Positions 12,023 through 22,900 of a stretch of 64,000 nt of DNA are shown here, in pieces (within the stretch, counting starts at the first letter, position 1; each line of letters opens with the position of its first letter). The position numbers and the translations under genes were made by a program. Under the pieces are notes generated by a model, which ran no database searches, was not told where the DNA came from, and saw nothing but the letters and a program-made list of their open reading frames with translations. The stretch comes from Amoebophrya sp. A120 (Eukaryota > Sar > Dinophyceae > Syndiniales > Amoebophryaceae): positions 10,726,298-10,790,297 of the forward strand of contig CAJINV010000003.1 in the NCBI GenBank assembly GCA_905178155.1, read 5' to 3'.

Positions 12023-12518
12023 CGCTGAACCCTGTGCGACGTCGACGGATGTGGACCGTGGAGATTGAGGCGCGAAGTGTCTGTGATGTAACGAATTGGT
12101 AATAGTTGTGCAAAGAAAAACTGCTGAGAAATTGAGATGTGTTGTGTGTGTGTAGCAACCAATACAAAAACAAAGATATTTGCAGCATAAGAAATACAAA
12201 GTCACAAAGTAGGCTTCGAGATCGAGAAACAAAACGAATTTTATCGACTTAGCTCCTTCGCGAAAGGTGGAAACTGTGTTCAACGCACTGGAAATAAAGA
12301 ATACCATTTGTGGGCTTGATAAACGTCTTTTCCTTTTGATTGTTGTTGGGCTGGATCTGAAAAATGCCGCGTTGATGTTCGTCTTCAGAGTTTTCATTTT
12401 CCTCGTCGTCTTGCACTGTTTCACTTTTCAATCAAAGCAAAACCGTAGGGAAATCTGATAATCTCTTTTTGCGTTCCAATTGCGGAATCCAAAAACTTCA
12501 AAATGCCGCCGAAGAAGA

Positions 12519-12590
12519 TCAACATTGGGACCGGCGCGGTTTGATGAATGACGCAAACCAGACAGCTGCCGGATTTCTTAAAGTTTAAAA
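12519..12590 (+). repeat. Short block shared with 26906-26976 (inverted)
   Basis: ATTGGGACCGGCGCGGT and, 30 bp on, CTGCCGGATTTCTT plus AGTTTAA occur here and on the minus strand just upstream of the gene at 26980. Here the block follows an ATG-initiated frame MPPKKINIGTGAV that stops at once. It could be a gene fragment or a small dispersed repeat. Confidence 0.6.
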
Positions 12591-12921
12591 TTTTTTTTTC
12601 AATGTTTGTTGAACACCAGAAGCAACCGATCCTGCATAGTCACGTCGCTGCTGTGTCGCAGCAGCTTGTGTTCTAGTTAGTTTAAGCACTTCCTTGGTGT
12701 GCATCGCGGTGACATGAATAAAGCCACCCACGCACTTTACGGAAGGCGTTCTGTCTGTCCGCAACACGAACTCGCTTAGACGATAGTCGGCGGCTCCTGT
12801 TCGGCTGCTTCTCCTGCCGTGTGTTCGCTGCTGGTTTGTGAAGCATTATTCATATGCAAACGACATGCTTGTGATCATTAGCGCCATACTGACACACTAC
12901 ATGCATATCTGAGAAGTTAAA

Positions 12922-13086
12922 GGGCTAAAAGCTTCACAGTGCAGATCCGGTGAGATTTTACCTCCGCCTCAATGTAGGATCTAAATGCGTATTTAAAGTC
13001 TTTTTTTCACGAAGATCAAATTCTCATGAGCTACTGCCTTCGATCTTCCCAAGCATGCAAACCACTGCACTGTGAAGCTTCAGCCC
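12922..13086. repeat. MITE-like inverted repeat element, 165 bp
   Basis: Arms of about 22 bp: 12922-12944 (GGGCTAAAAGCTTCACAGTG and on) and 13065-13086, with one gap. The unit has the size of the introners but lies in intergenic DNA. No target duplication was identified. Confidence 0.6.
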
Positions 13087-13755
13087 GATATGTCAGTGCT
13101 CGCAAGCAACATGAGAGATTTTTTTTTGATAGAAGCGGTTCTTTATCAAGTGCAATGCAAATGCAATGCACGACCACCATCCGTGGACCGCTGGGTTCTC
13201 CGCGCTTCCATTTTTCCATCCGGCGGCGTTTTCGCATCTGTTCCTCTTTTTCCTTTCGTCCTTGTTCGCCGCCGGTCCGCTGCATCCGCTGCTGCCAGGA
13301 TATGCAGAACAAAAGCGCTATGGCCATCATCAACTCGCAGTCGCGCGCGATCATGCTTCTGTGCAAAAATGGCGATCACGTGCTGCATCGTCAAAACGAT
13401 TGTCGACTTGACGTCGTGTCGCAAAAAAAAGATTGCATTGAATCCGGAACATGCGAAGCGGGGTTTTTTTGAAATCGATGTGGTACATACAAAACGCGAC
13501 ATAGATACAAGGCAATCGCTTTTTTTGCCTGAGTTGAAGAAGTATTCCACGATGGGACTTTGGCATGACCTTCACCACCGCTTATTGATTTGGCCATAGC
13601 TCTTTTTTTTGGATATTCGCGGCGTCCCATGCGATTTCCATCAGGTTTGATCGAATCAAACAACCGCTGTCCGCTCCTTCGACGCGCTGGCTCCAATGCC
13701 CGTAGTCCAAATTTCCGCTTCCGCCGCAGCTTCTCCTTTCTGCTTTCCGTGTCCA
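13087..13755. other. Intergenic, overlapping open frames without recognisable product
   Basis: Several frames of 100-190 codons overlap on both strands. None shows a family motif, splice structure or consistent codon preference, and homopolymer T/A runs interrupt the region. Treated as non-coding. Confidence 0.4.
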
Positions 13756-14290
13756 CCGTCCGCTCCGTCACGCGCAGCTGCTCCTCTCGCCGGCGCAGCT
13801 GGTCGTCCACTCGTCCTCCGTCGCAGCTGCTCCTCCACCCGCACTCGCGGGAAAGCCCGCACTCGCAGTGCCACCCGCACTCGCAGCTGCTCCTCGATTC
13901 GCGCCAGCAGCTGCTGCCGTATCCACCTTCCACTGAGCAACGCAGCAGCTCCTCCACCCGTCCACGGCGTCACTCGCAGCTGCCGTGACCACCGTCAGCT
14001 GCGTCACGCGCAGTGGTGGCTCGTCCACCCATCGCAGCTGGTGGTCCACCCGTTCTCCATCGCAGCTGCCTTTCCACTCGCGCTCGCAGCTGCTCCTCCA
14101 CCCGCACTCGCAGCTGCTCGTCCGTATCTGCAGAGTCCACCGTCGGGTGCATCGATGGCACCCGGCATCCACGCTGCCTCCACCCGGCATTGGACGATTG
14201 CGCGTTCACGGCATCGGACGGCGGTAAGACGGCTTCAACCGTCCACGCTGCCTCCACCCGCACCCGCTCCCAAGTAGCAACTGCCGTCGA
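13756..14290 (+). repeat. CGCAGCTGCTCCTCCACCCG minisatellite
   Basis: About 15-20 imperfect copies of a 24-33 bp unit with the core CAGCTGCTCCTCCACCCGC. Its frames give Ser/Arg/Cys-rich or Gln/Arg-rich strings on both strands that mirror the repeat rather than a folded protein. Confidence 0.75.
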
Positions 14291-14429
14291 ACCACAACTC
14301 CAAGTGGCCCAGAGCAGCAGTCGAACCGCGGCTCCAAGTAGCTGCCGCGCGAGACAGCGCAGCAGAATCTCTCACGCATTCACCACCTGCGGAAGAGGTG
14401 GTGTTGTAACTAGTATGAACTTAAGCTAA

Positions 14430-15160
14430 TGCTTTCTCATCAAGTGCGGTCTTTGTTATGAATCAATAAACATACTCACCGAGTAATTCCCTCTTTCTCA
14501 TGTGTCGCTGGTGTTGTAAGTGAAGTAACATTTTTCACAATATCAATTGCCACAAACCGAAAGACATAATACGACACTCTTTTGCATTTGTAATCAATAA
14601 CAGCGCCGCGATTGTTACATTTGCATTCTTCACATGTGAGAAAGAGAAAGGTGATCAATTCGATATTGCATTTGTGGAAAGAACATCGAGGCTTGCATTT
14701 TGAAAAAGCTGTTGCGGTGCACGTTCTTTTTTTATTTTCACTTTTACTCTGTGGTCTCAAAAAGAAGGATTTGTACAGGTCCTTTACTTTCATCGACAAA
14801 TAAATTGCTTGTTTTCGAATAGTCGCATAATCTGGTGGGTTTCTCGAAACAGAAACTTTTGTATAGACGGCTAACAGATACACCCTCGCGTCTTTTGGGA
14901 AAACCCACGCAGATTTATTTTCTCGAATGATGCGACCTCGAAATTATGCTCCAGGTGCACTATCTTTGCATCGCTGCGCGGAGAACGCAAATCCTATTTG
15001 CCCTTTTACAGAGCATACGTTCAAGAGAGAGTGCTTTTCTGCCAGCTCTCTACATGAACAAAAAGTAAAAACTACTGTACAGCACTTACTTCGTGATCAC
15101 TAGACGTTACTAATAAAACACTAATAAATGTAGCGCAATAGCCTTCGCTTTTTTACAAAG
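14430..15160. other. Intergenic, AT-richer, nothing recognised
   Basis: No long frame with motifs and no repeat seen. It lies downstream of the stop of the (-) gene ending at 15165, so its right part probably holds that gene's 3' UTR. Confidence 0.5.
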
Positions 15161-15164
15161 CCGA

Positions 15165-18100
15165 TTAGTCATCGGCCAACAGGTCATCCTCCTCGTCTTC
15201 GATGCCGTTGCTGGCCTCATTGTTGTTCACATTGTCGTTGTTGGCATCCTCGATCGGCTGCGGCGCGGCATTCGCGGCGTCCAAGTCATCGTCCAAGTCC
15301 ATAGACACCCTGCGCCTCTGCACGTACATGTCCGGTCGCATCTGCAGCGGCATGGCCTGATCCCCGTCGGCGGGATTGCCATTCGGCCATTTCCTGGTAA
15401 TCTGGCGGTACAGACTGTTACGACCTTCCCCACACGCTAATTCCCAGACTTCATCCGAGTTTTCGAACGCCAAGCTGGCAGCATCAAAGTCGCCTGATAG
15501 TTGTTTTTGTGTAGTGAAGAACATATCTGCATGTCTGTGATGAAGTTTTCTTGCATGAAGTGCAACTAGGCATGAAGATTCGCGTTTGGGTTTTTCATAC
15601 TGTTCTTTCTTCACTTCCTCTCCCTCTTCACAACTCTTTCTCGCAACCGATCTAGAAAACAAAAAGCAAAATCATACTTCCGATAATCGCCGTGGTGATC
15701 GCGGCCTGCGCCGGCAACAGGGTGTACACGCGGAACGCGGACATCATCTCCTGGAAGGCGATCTCGACCTCGTTGTAGGACAAAAGCACTTTGTTCCGGC
15801 ACACGGCGATATGGAAGTGAAAGCATTGTTTCCATCACACTACTTCGTCTCTTTGTCACGCTTTTTCACTTCAAGATCAGCATTGTTTCCAGCTAACATT
15901 GAATCAACATGCGAGACTCGAACTTGTGCCAGTGTTGTTTTTACATGACATTGTTATGCATAGAACCGAAGACGATAGCGTGATGGAAACATCGAATTGC
16001 ACTACATAGTCCAAGTGGGCAGCGACCTGCCGGGCCTTCTGCTCGCCCGTCTCGAGGTTGATCTGGTACTCGGAGTGGACGATGTTGCAGGCGAGGATCA
16101 ACGGACGAAACTGGTTGCGGACGGACAAGTTGTTGTACTCGGCCAACGCAGCGTGGACCTCGTCGCGGAGGGCCACGTTGTGGCTCCCGCCGGCATCCTG
16201 CGTCTGTTCGAACATCATCTTCATCTTCGACAAAATGCTCAGCATCCGCTTCACGTCCATGACAATCCGTTCTTCATCTAGCTTGAGGATCATGGAGCGC
16301 ACCTCCCCGACCAGATCGATGGTGATCCGGGCGGGTAACTTGGCAAAGGCCTCCAGGTCGTTCTCATGGATGGACTGACGCAGGCGATCCAAGCTGGAGA
16401 TGCAGGGGTGCGGCATGTCGTCCAGGGATCCGACGGTGTCGATCAAGTTCTGCATGAAGTCGCGCATGTCATCACGACGCTGTAGTGATGATGGTATTAA
16501 TTTAATTTCAGACTTTTCTTTCCACTACATGCTATGCACATCAAACCGAAGTAAACCGAAAGCCGAAATATGACGTTGTGCCACGTGATGTTGTATTTTT
16601 TACGTTAATGTGTGAAACTGAACCGACTCAACACTGATGTACAAAACAGATACGTACCAGCTGAAACAGTGTCACTTCGACCATCCCGTGGACCTTGTTG
16701 CACACCTTCCAGATGAAGAGTTCACCGCACTCATGGGCATCCAGCAGCTTGAACACGTGCGCGCTGTCGATCGACATGAGCATCGGGTCGTTCATGTGGT
16801 TCACCACCTTGACCAAGCCCTCCTCCAACATTTCCACCGTCGCAGCGGTATTCACAATCTGTACGTAATTTCAAATGCAAGTAGAGGGATTTTCTTTCAT
16901 GAAAGCCTCATTGTGTCATGCGAAAGTGATTGCTTATGCAAGTTCAGAGCGGTGCTATGTATGACATACCGTTTCGAGTTTCATCCAAGATTTATGTTGG
17001 GGCGTTTCGGTCTGGTTGAGGGCGATGACGTCACGCATCTTCAATTGGAGCTTCTGGACCTTCTTCTCGCGGCAGGCGCGGATCACCAGCTTCAAGTTGG
17101 CCTTCAAGTCGGGCATGTGCGTGGTAGGTCCGATGAAGAAACGACCGCGGTTCTCGGCCCTGGTATTAGTATTTTTTTCAATATTACATGAGTCCAAGAT
17201 AGAAAGCGCAATAGTTGCGTCATCGATGAAAAACACATGTATCACTACTAGACTTGATGCTCACACGAAGTACAAAAATACCACTCTGCCACTCCCTGCA
17301 GCGTACGGATCTTGGTGCTCACATTGGACCTCGCCGCGTTCACGATACCCTGGTCGAGACAATCGATGGCTCCGACTTCGCACCAGGCCAACCAGTTGTC
17401 GCTGCAGAATTCAGCGCACCAATCGAACACGTACAAGGCGGACAAGGCGGTGGACTCGTCGCTGAGACTCAACGCGCGGCTCGTCAGGTGTTCCTGAAAG
17501 AAGTTTTTATGCAATTTCAACATGATCTTGCTTTTCTGATCACACAAAATCCCTTTCTTGACGTGCTGCTAGGAAATTGGCACAAAGTTCTTATTTGTCA
17601 TGCAGTGTCGTAGGTACCTTGGCGACAAAGCCAGTTTTTTGAATCTACACAAGACAAGATGCAAGTGAACATGTTGAAATATTTTAGTACCAGGAGCGCC
17701 TGCGCGGATTCATCAGCGGTGCCTCTCAAAACGGTCTTGTCGGAGTCGCGGAACGTCGCGCGGTTATGGTGATGCAAGGTGGGAATTCCTGTTTTGTATG
17801 TTGAGGCCTAGTTGTCAAGTGTTCCTGAGCTGCTTTGTCATGCGTCGCGACATCAAAATAGTTGATGCGCAGATGATTCAAGATGACTCTTTCTAGAATT
17901 GCAAGTTTGTCATGCAGAACTAGACACAAAGTGCACGAATACATCACAGAATTCCCACAATTTACTATCATACAAAATACGATCAAAACGGGTCAGCAGC
18001 AAAACTTCACGAATAAATGTCGGCACCCGTTTGATTGCTTTCGCAATCAGTCGCTCATGACTCAAAGGAAGTCTCTGAATTTCTGCCTGGGACTTACGTC

Positions 18101-18588
18101 CCAGGGCCGCGATTCTCGCGTTAATTTTTGTACGCGTATAATTCTGATCACGCACAAGTTGCTTCAAAGCTTCGAAAATCGACGCCGAATTCTGTGATGT
18201 TTTTTTTTTTTGAATTTGAAACTGAAGTAGCATTGCATCTGTTTCTCATTTTGCATGATGAAGACATTCATTATACCGGTTCATCAGGAACTCTGGTTTT
18301 CAAAAGCATCGCATCTTTTCCATCTAAGTATCTAACAAAACGAAAGCCCATCTTTACTGTCATGCGCGTCGACTCTGCGACGGCCTGAGCCACCTGCTCA
18401 GTATCATGTCGTGTAAGGCGCGGTGGCATGAGTGGCTCAGATTCCTCAGAACTAGACTCACGATCAAGAATACTCTCTGCTGCTAAAGCCTCACCAGCCC
18501 ACAGTGTAGCGTTCAGAAGTCCCAAAGTGTGATAAGTGCTAGAGCGCTCTGATGTAGGAGTACTGCGAAGGCTGGATTGGCTGTTCAT
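15165..18588 (-). CDS. Ten-exon hypothetical protein with acidic C terminus
   Basis: Unrecognised family. Exons in transcript order: 18588-18277, 18191-about 17955, about 17774-17691, 17644-17618, 17493-17282, 17159-16970, 16859-16658, 16479-about 16006, about 15810-15678 and 15493-15165. Seven of the nine junctions are canonical GT-AG in matching phase, which supports the model strongly. The exceptions are the TIR-bearing introns after exon 2 and between about 16006 and 15810. The product (about 680 residues) is largely helical in look: EALKQLVRDQNYTRTKIN, WCAEFCSDNWLAWCEVGAID, MLEEGLVKVVNHMNDPMLM, LAKLPARITIDLVGEVRSM-like segments and a final Asn/Asp/Glu-rich tail ending DDLLADD. No membrane segment or catalytic motif is evident. 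Start chosen at the first ATG (MNSQSSLRS), preceded by in-frame stops. Confidence 0.75.
15811..16005 (-). mobile_element. TIR-bearing intron in the ten-exon gene
   Basis: In transcript direction the left end has TGTTTCCATCACGCTATCG. The reverse complement of the right end has TGTTTCCATCACACTACTT, a 15-of-17 terminal match. The exact boundaries are not resolved. Confidence 0.5.
17618..17644 (-). other. 27-nt microexon
   Basis: On the minus strand a TAG acceptor, 27 coding nucleotides (IQKTGFVAK) and a GTACC donor follow one another. Both flanking junctions are phase 0, and the neighbouring exons end in CTC CTG and start GAA CAC CTG. Skipping it would also keep the frame, so alternative use is possible. 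Confidence 0.7.
17775..17954 (-). mobile_element. TIR-bearing intron in the ten-exon gene
   Basis: In transcript direction the intron opens at GTGGGAATTCTGTGATG and closes at ACAGGAATTCCCACC, a 10-11 bp inverted pair. A short TTG repeat lies at both junctions. It is the least canonical intron of an otherwise GT-AG gene, hence the introner-like call. Confidence 0.5.
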
Positions 18589-18688
18589 AATAATCGGCTA
18601 CGGTTTTTTATTGAAAAGGACGTTCAAAGAATTCAAATCAGCAGCTACCTCGCTCTGAAAAAAAAGAGAAAGAAAGAACCGACTCTGT

Positions 18689-19556
18689 GTGTGCAGCGAT
18701 ATCAATTCGCTGAGAAACAAAGAAGCACTTCTACTATATTTCAAATCTGTAGTACGAAACTGGATCTGTGATCACTTTTCAGTCATCATGTGCGTAAAAT
18801 ACACTTCAGGTGCTGAAACTTCTATTCATCAAGACCTTCGACGCGAACACGGTGCAGAAGATGTGAAAACGAGCTCAAGCACGCTGGCAAATAGGTACTA
18901 CTACTTTCTTTTCTGGTTTTGTACTGTAAATATGACGCGCAACTGATGCGAAGTATGCAGCAAAGTTATACACTGAAACTGTACAAGATTTTCGCGTGCT
19001 TTTTTGTTACTTTTCCACTATGTTTGCTATGCTGTGTTCATCTATCCCTTTTCCAAGCTTCAACTCAATGCTTTCCCATGCCATGCAAGATGTGTTACTT
19101 TTCTTCATGTATTCTATTACTATTTCTTCACTTTCATGTACTACATCGCGTCGCTTTTATACCTCTGTTAGTGGACGTCTACTACTGCGAAGCCTACTAC
19201 TGTAAAGCGTGCTTCTACTATTTGTTATTCTATCCTACATTCTATCAGGTACTATTGGAGGAGTCGATCGAGAAGGTGACGAAGATCGTGCAGCCCACCA
19301 AGTAGACACCATGGTCGTGCAGGTCGACGCGGACGTGGCCATGGAGTTCATCGCGGTCTTCGGTATGCATCTGCAGGATCTCCTTGGCAATACAAACTCA
19401 GGAACGCTGCATTACAAATCCAGAAGGTCGCCTTCTTGAAGTACAAAGCTGCCAGCATGACAAGCTCATGAACGCATCAGATCCAGGCTGCTCTACATGG
19501 CGGAGGTCATGCCAAGTCGATCCTGGTCACCTTCTCGTCGATTCCGGCTACAGATG
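18689..19556 (+). CDS. Tentative multi-exon gene, possibly frameshifted
   Basis: Protein-like segments occur in (+) order: ETSIHQDLRREHGAEDVKTS ending at a likely donor near 18895; EESIEKVTKIVQPTK (19258-19302); VDTMVVQVDADVAMEFIAVF in the next frame (19303-19362); and a final frame ending GGHAKSILVTFSSIPATDD at about 19555. The second and third segments abut at an AAGTAG, where one extra G would fuse them. Either there is a one-base assembly error, a pseudogene, or an unrecognised splice. No family recognised. The exon chain is not phase-consistent as I read it, so this remains a low-confidence model. Confidence 0.35.
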
Positions 19557-19993
19557 ATTGAAGTTGGGAACGTGAAAATCTAGATTTTACAAGAAGAAAG
19601 CTGTTCATTTTATTAAGAATACTTCAACTAGAACGACTCGCGAAAACTTAAGAAGGAGAGCAAGACTTTGAGTAGAATTATTGAGGCAATTATTATCTCA
19701 CTATTTTCAAAAACATATGTCCATTATTTTGTACGTTCCACGATGCTACGATCACGGTTATAGAGGTCTCATTATTTTCTCGAATGGACAAAATAATTTA
19801 TGTTTTTCTACATAAGATTTTCTTAATATTTTCTTAATATTTTGACTACCAAATGATCACGCTTTCTACAGAAGAGTCTTAAAAGAGAGAAAGTGAGTGC
19901 TTATTTTCTGAAGCTGCCGGCTGCTGCTGGAGAACGAGTTGCGTTCCCCCCTGGTCCTTCCAAATCGTTGTGTTCTTGTCGTCGATCCGCCCG
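19557..19993. other. Intergenic between convergent genes
   Basis: AT-rich with repeated TTTTCTTAATATTTT. No gene seen. It probably contains the two convergent 3' ends. Confidence 0.5.
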
Positions 19994-22900
19994 TTACGCG
20001 GTGCCCATTTTCCGCAACAGGTTCTCTGCGGATTCCGGCTCTGGTTCTTCCGCAATAGCAGGCAGCTTTCCGCTCTTCTTCTTTCGCTTCTTCTTCTCCA
20101 GCAGCACGGGCAACTCATCACCATCCAACGCGTCCTCCGCTGCCGGAAAATCGTGGTAATGCGGCGCGACAAACGCAGGGTCCAAGCACTTCAATTCACC
20201 GTCGCCGATTGTCGCTTCAGCTTCGATCTCCACCCACTTCTTCCCGTTCACGGTTACCACCTGCTTCGCGTACTCCAGAATCTCGCTCATCGCCTCGTCG
20301 TACTGCAGCTTCAGCGCATCCACGTGGTGTTGGCCAGGAAAAGCGGTGGGATCTTTGTTGTGGAGGACGGCTCGTGGTGCTATGAAGCGCGCACGGCAAC
20401 TCCACACGTTTAGCATCAACTCGGTGAAGAAGTGGCCGCTGTGCTCGCCATGCCGCATGTACTTCACGGCGTTTTTCGTTGCCCCGGTCTTCATATTCAA
20501 GCACCGCGACGAATAGCAGTCCGCGATCTGCTTTTTCATCGTTCCGTGGATGCATTCCACCTTGAAACGCAAGCTGTCCTTGGCTTTCCCGCGGTTGTCG
20601 GACTTGCTGGTATTTTCGCTGACCTTGAAGCCGGAAATTCGCAGCGGATGCATCCGGGATGCGACGATCTTCTTCTGCCAAGCGAACTCCTTGCACTCCC
20701 GTCCATCGATCTGCACAGTCGCCTTCTGCGACACTTGGGAATCCAGAGACGTCTGCTGCGTTTGGGTATCCTTCTGCTTGCTCTGCGAAGAGAGCTCCGG
20801 AATAAGGTCGTCAGCAGCCAACGCGGCATCTTCATCCACTTCGCGGCGCAGCCGCACCACGACGCTCTGCTTCTCCTTCACCACGTAGATTTTGTCCTGT
20901 ACTTGCGGGTCAGCAGCTTATCCACGCTGCAAACGTAACCAAGCACCCGGTCTGTTCGGAGAAACGTCACATATGCATGTTTTTTGCATGGCAAAGTGCT
21001 TGTATTTCAGTCGCAGCTTCGGCTGCGGAGCAGTGCTTTTTTATCCACAGCACCAACCGCAACACCAGTCGCTCGCTCTGGTCGTATTTCTCCAGCAACC
21101 GACCACGAAGCTGCTTGGTTACGTTTCCACCGATACAATACGCAGTGCCACCGGCCGCATCGTCCGCTGAACGTTATCATTGAGAGCGTATCTCTCCATC
21201 AATGACATCTGCTTGATCGCGTCCTCGGAGATGGTCTTGTCGGGTTGCGGCTTCACTTTCACCGTCTTATCCAGGTTAATCGTGACCTGCTCTCCGCGAC
21301 ACACGCACGGAAGCGTCATCTTTGCGTCCGGTAGTAGCTTCATCGTGAAGAAGCTGTGCGCCTCCCCAAGGTCGTAATCCACGTCGCAGTCGGAGTAAAC
21401 CATCACGCAGGTTGGCGCGAATTTCTCGTCAAAAACGCCCTGCACTTCGTCTTTTCCAGCAGGCAGCTTCTGCAGCTGTATCGCCTTGAAATGCGCCGGA
21501 CCGCACATGATCTCCAGGATCATGAAGTCGTGCAGTTCGTTCGTCTCCTTGTGCCGCAGCTTCGTGATCAAGACGTTTGTCAGCAGCTTTTTCAAGTCGG
21601 AAGCCAACTTTTCCACCGCGGCAGCAACCTTCAAATCTCCGTCGATGATCTCCGCTTCTGGTTCCGGCTCCGGCAGGTTATCTTCCAAGCTTTCGTCGTC
21701 CTGCAGGTGGTGCAGCTGCAATTGCTCCACATATGAAGAAGGTATCACAGAAAAAGCATGCTTTTTCTTGCAAAAAAGAACTTGTCATGCGCAAGTGTTG
21801 CATTGCAAATTGTGGGTCAAGCGAAACAAGCTCGCATTCTTTTTGAAAAGCTAGTAGTTCTTCACTGTGATACCATTCTTCGTTTCTTTTGTATCCGTGC
21901 TGCACTTCTCTTTCAGCGTCTTGTTCTTCGCCCGCACGTACTTATCCAATATCGCCGCGACCAGTGGCACCTTCCGCGCTTTGACGCGTATTTCCGGCGG
22001 AGATTCGTTCTGCAGTGGCTGCAGGACCCGGGAGGTGGAGATTGGCAACAGCTTCCGGTAATCGTTCTTGTCAGTGACAAACTCACTACACACTGCGTCT
22101 TCCACCGCGAGGTAGTAACCACGCTCCGCCAGCGCCACCGGCTCCGCGCGATCCGGCCACTCATCCTCGCTTTCGCTTTCCGACTCGAACTTGGGTCCTG
22201 CTTTGACTTCTTTTTTGTTCTGCAGCTGCGCCATCGCTTCGTACTTCGTCTGCTCCGCAGCACTGCCCCAACTGTTCAGCAGGTGCGTTGTCTTCAGCGA
22301 TCCATGCTTTCCTTCCTGCTTTTCCACCGTCTTGTACTGGTGACTCCGTTTCATGTCGATTGCGCGCGGAACGTGGTAGGTGCGCTTCTTCGCCGCAGGT
22401 GCGCGGGCCTGCGTGTCATCGTCTGCGGGTGTGGTGTCGAACCGCTTTGCTTCGTCCACAGCAGAATCCCTGCAATTCTGCCAGTCCGTCCTGTTGCAGG
22501 CCGTGTCGGCCCCTGGTGTGCTTTTCAAACCGTGGCGGACTTCCCGCGATACCCGCTTGTACCGGCCGATTTTCCTCTCCACGTTCTTCGTCAGCCGGTT
22601 CCGCCGGTACAAATAGCAGCACGCCGAATGCAGACGACTCTTCCGCTGCTTCGGCGGCTGCGCCTTGTACCACGCCGCGAGGCTTTCCAGTGCCATCGTT
22701 CCCGGATCCCCCTGCTCGTAGTTTCCGTCCTGCCAGTTTTCCAATTCTTCGATGCACTTGGAGCGGTCTTTGAACATGTACTTGACGAGCCAGGAGTCGT
22801 GTTTGTTGGTTGAAAACTCGCGGTACCGCATTGATGTAATCGAGAAGTACAATCCCAACTGCGCCGCAACGCGGTGAAAGTCGATCTGTAAAGAATTTGT

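Noticed and set aside
13696-14429. Ser/Arg-rich frames that could suggest an SR-type splicing factor
   Set aside because: The Arg-Ser strings are translations of a minisatellite and no RRM domain is present.
18589-18612. CCGTAGCC just upstream of the minus-strand ATG at 18588, resembling the start of the dinoflagellate spliced leader
   Set aside because: Only eight bases match and the rest of the leader is absent, so it may be chance.
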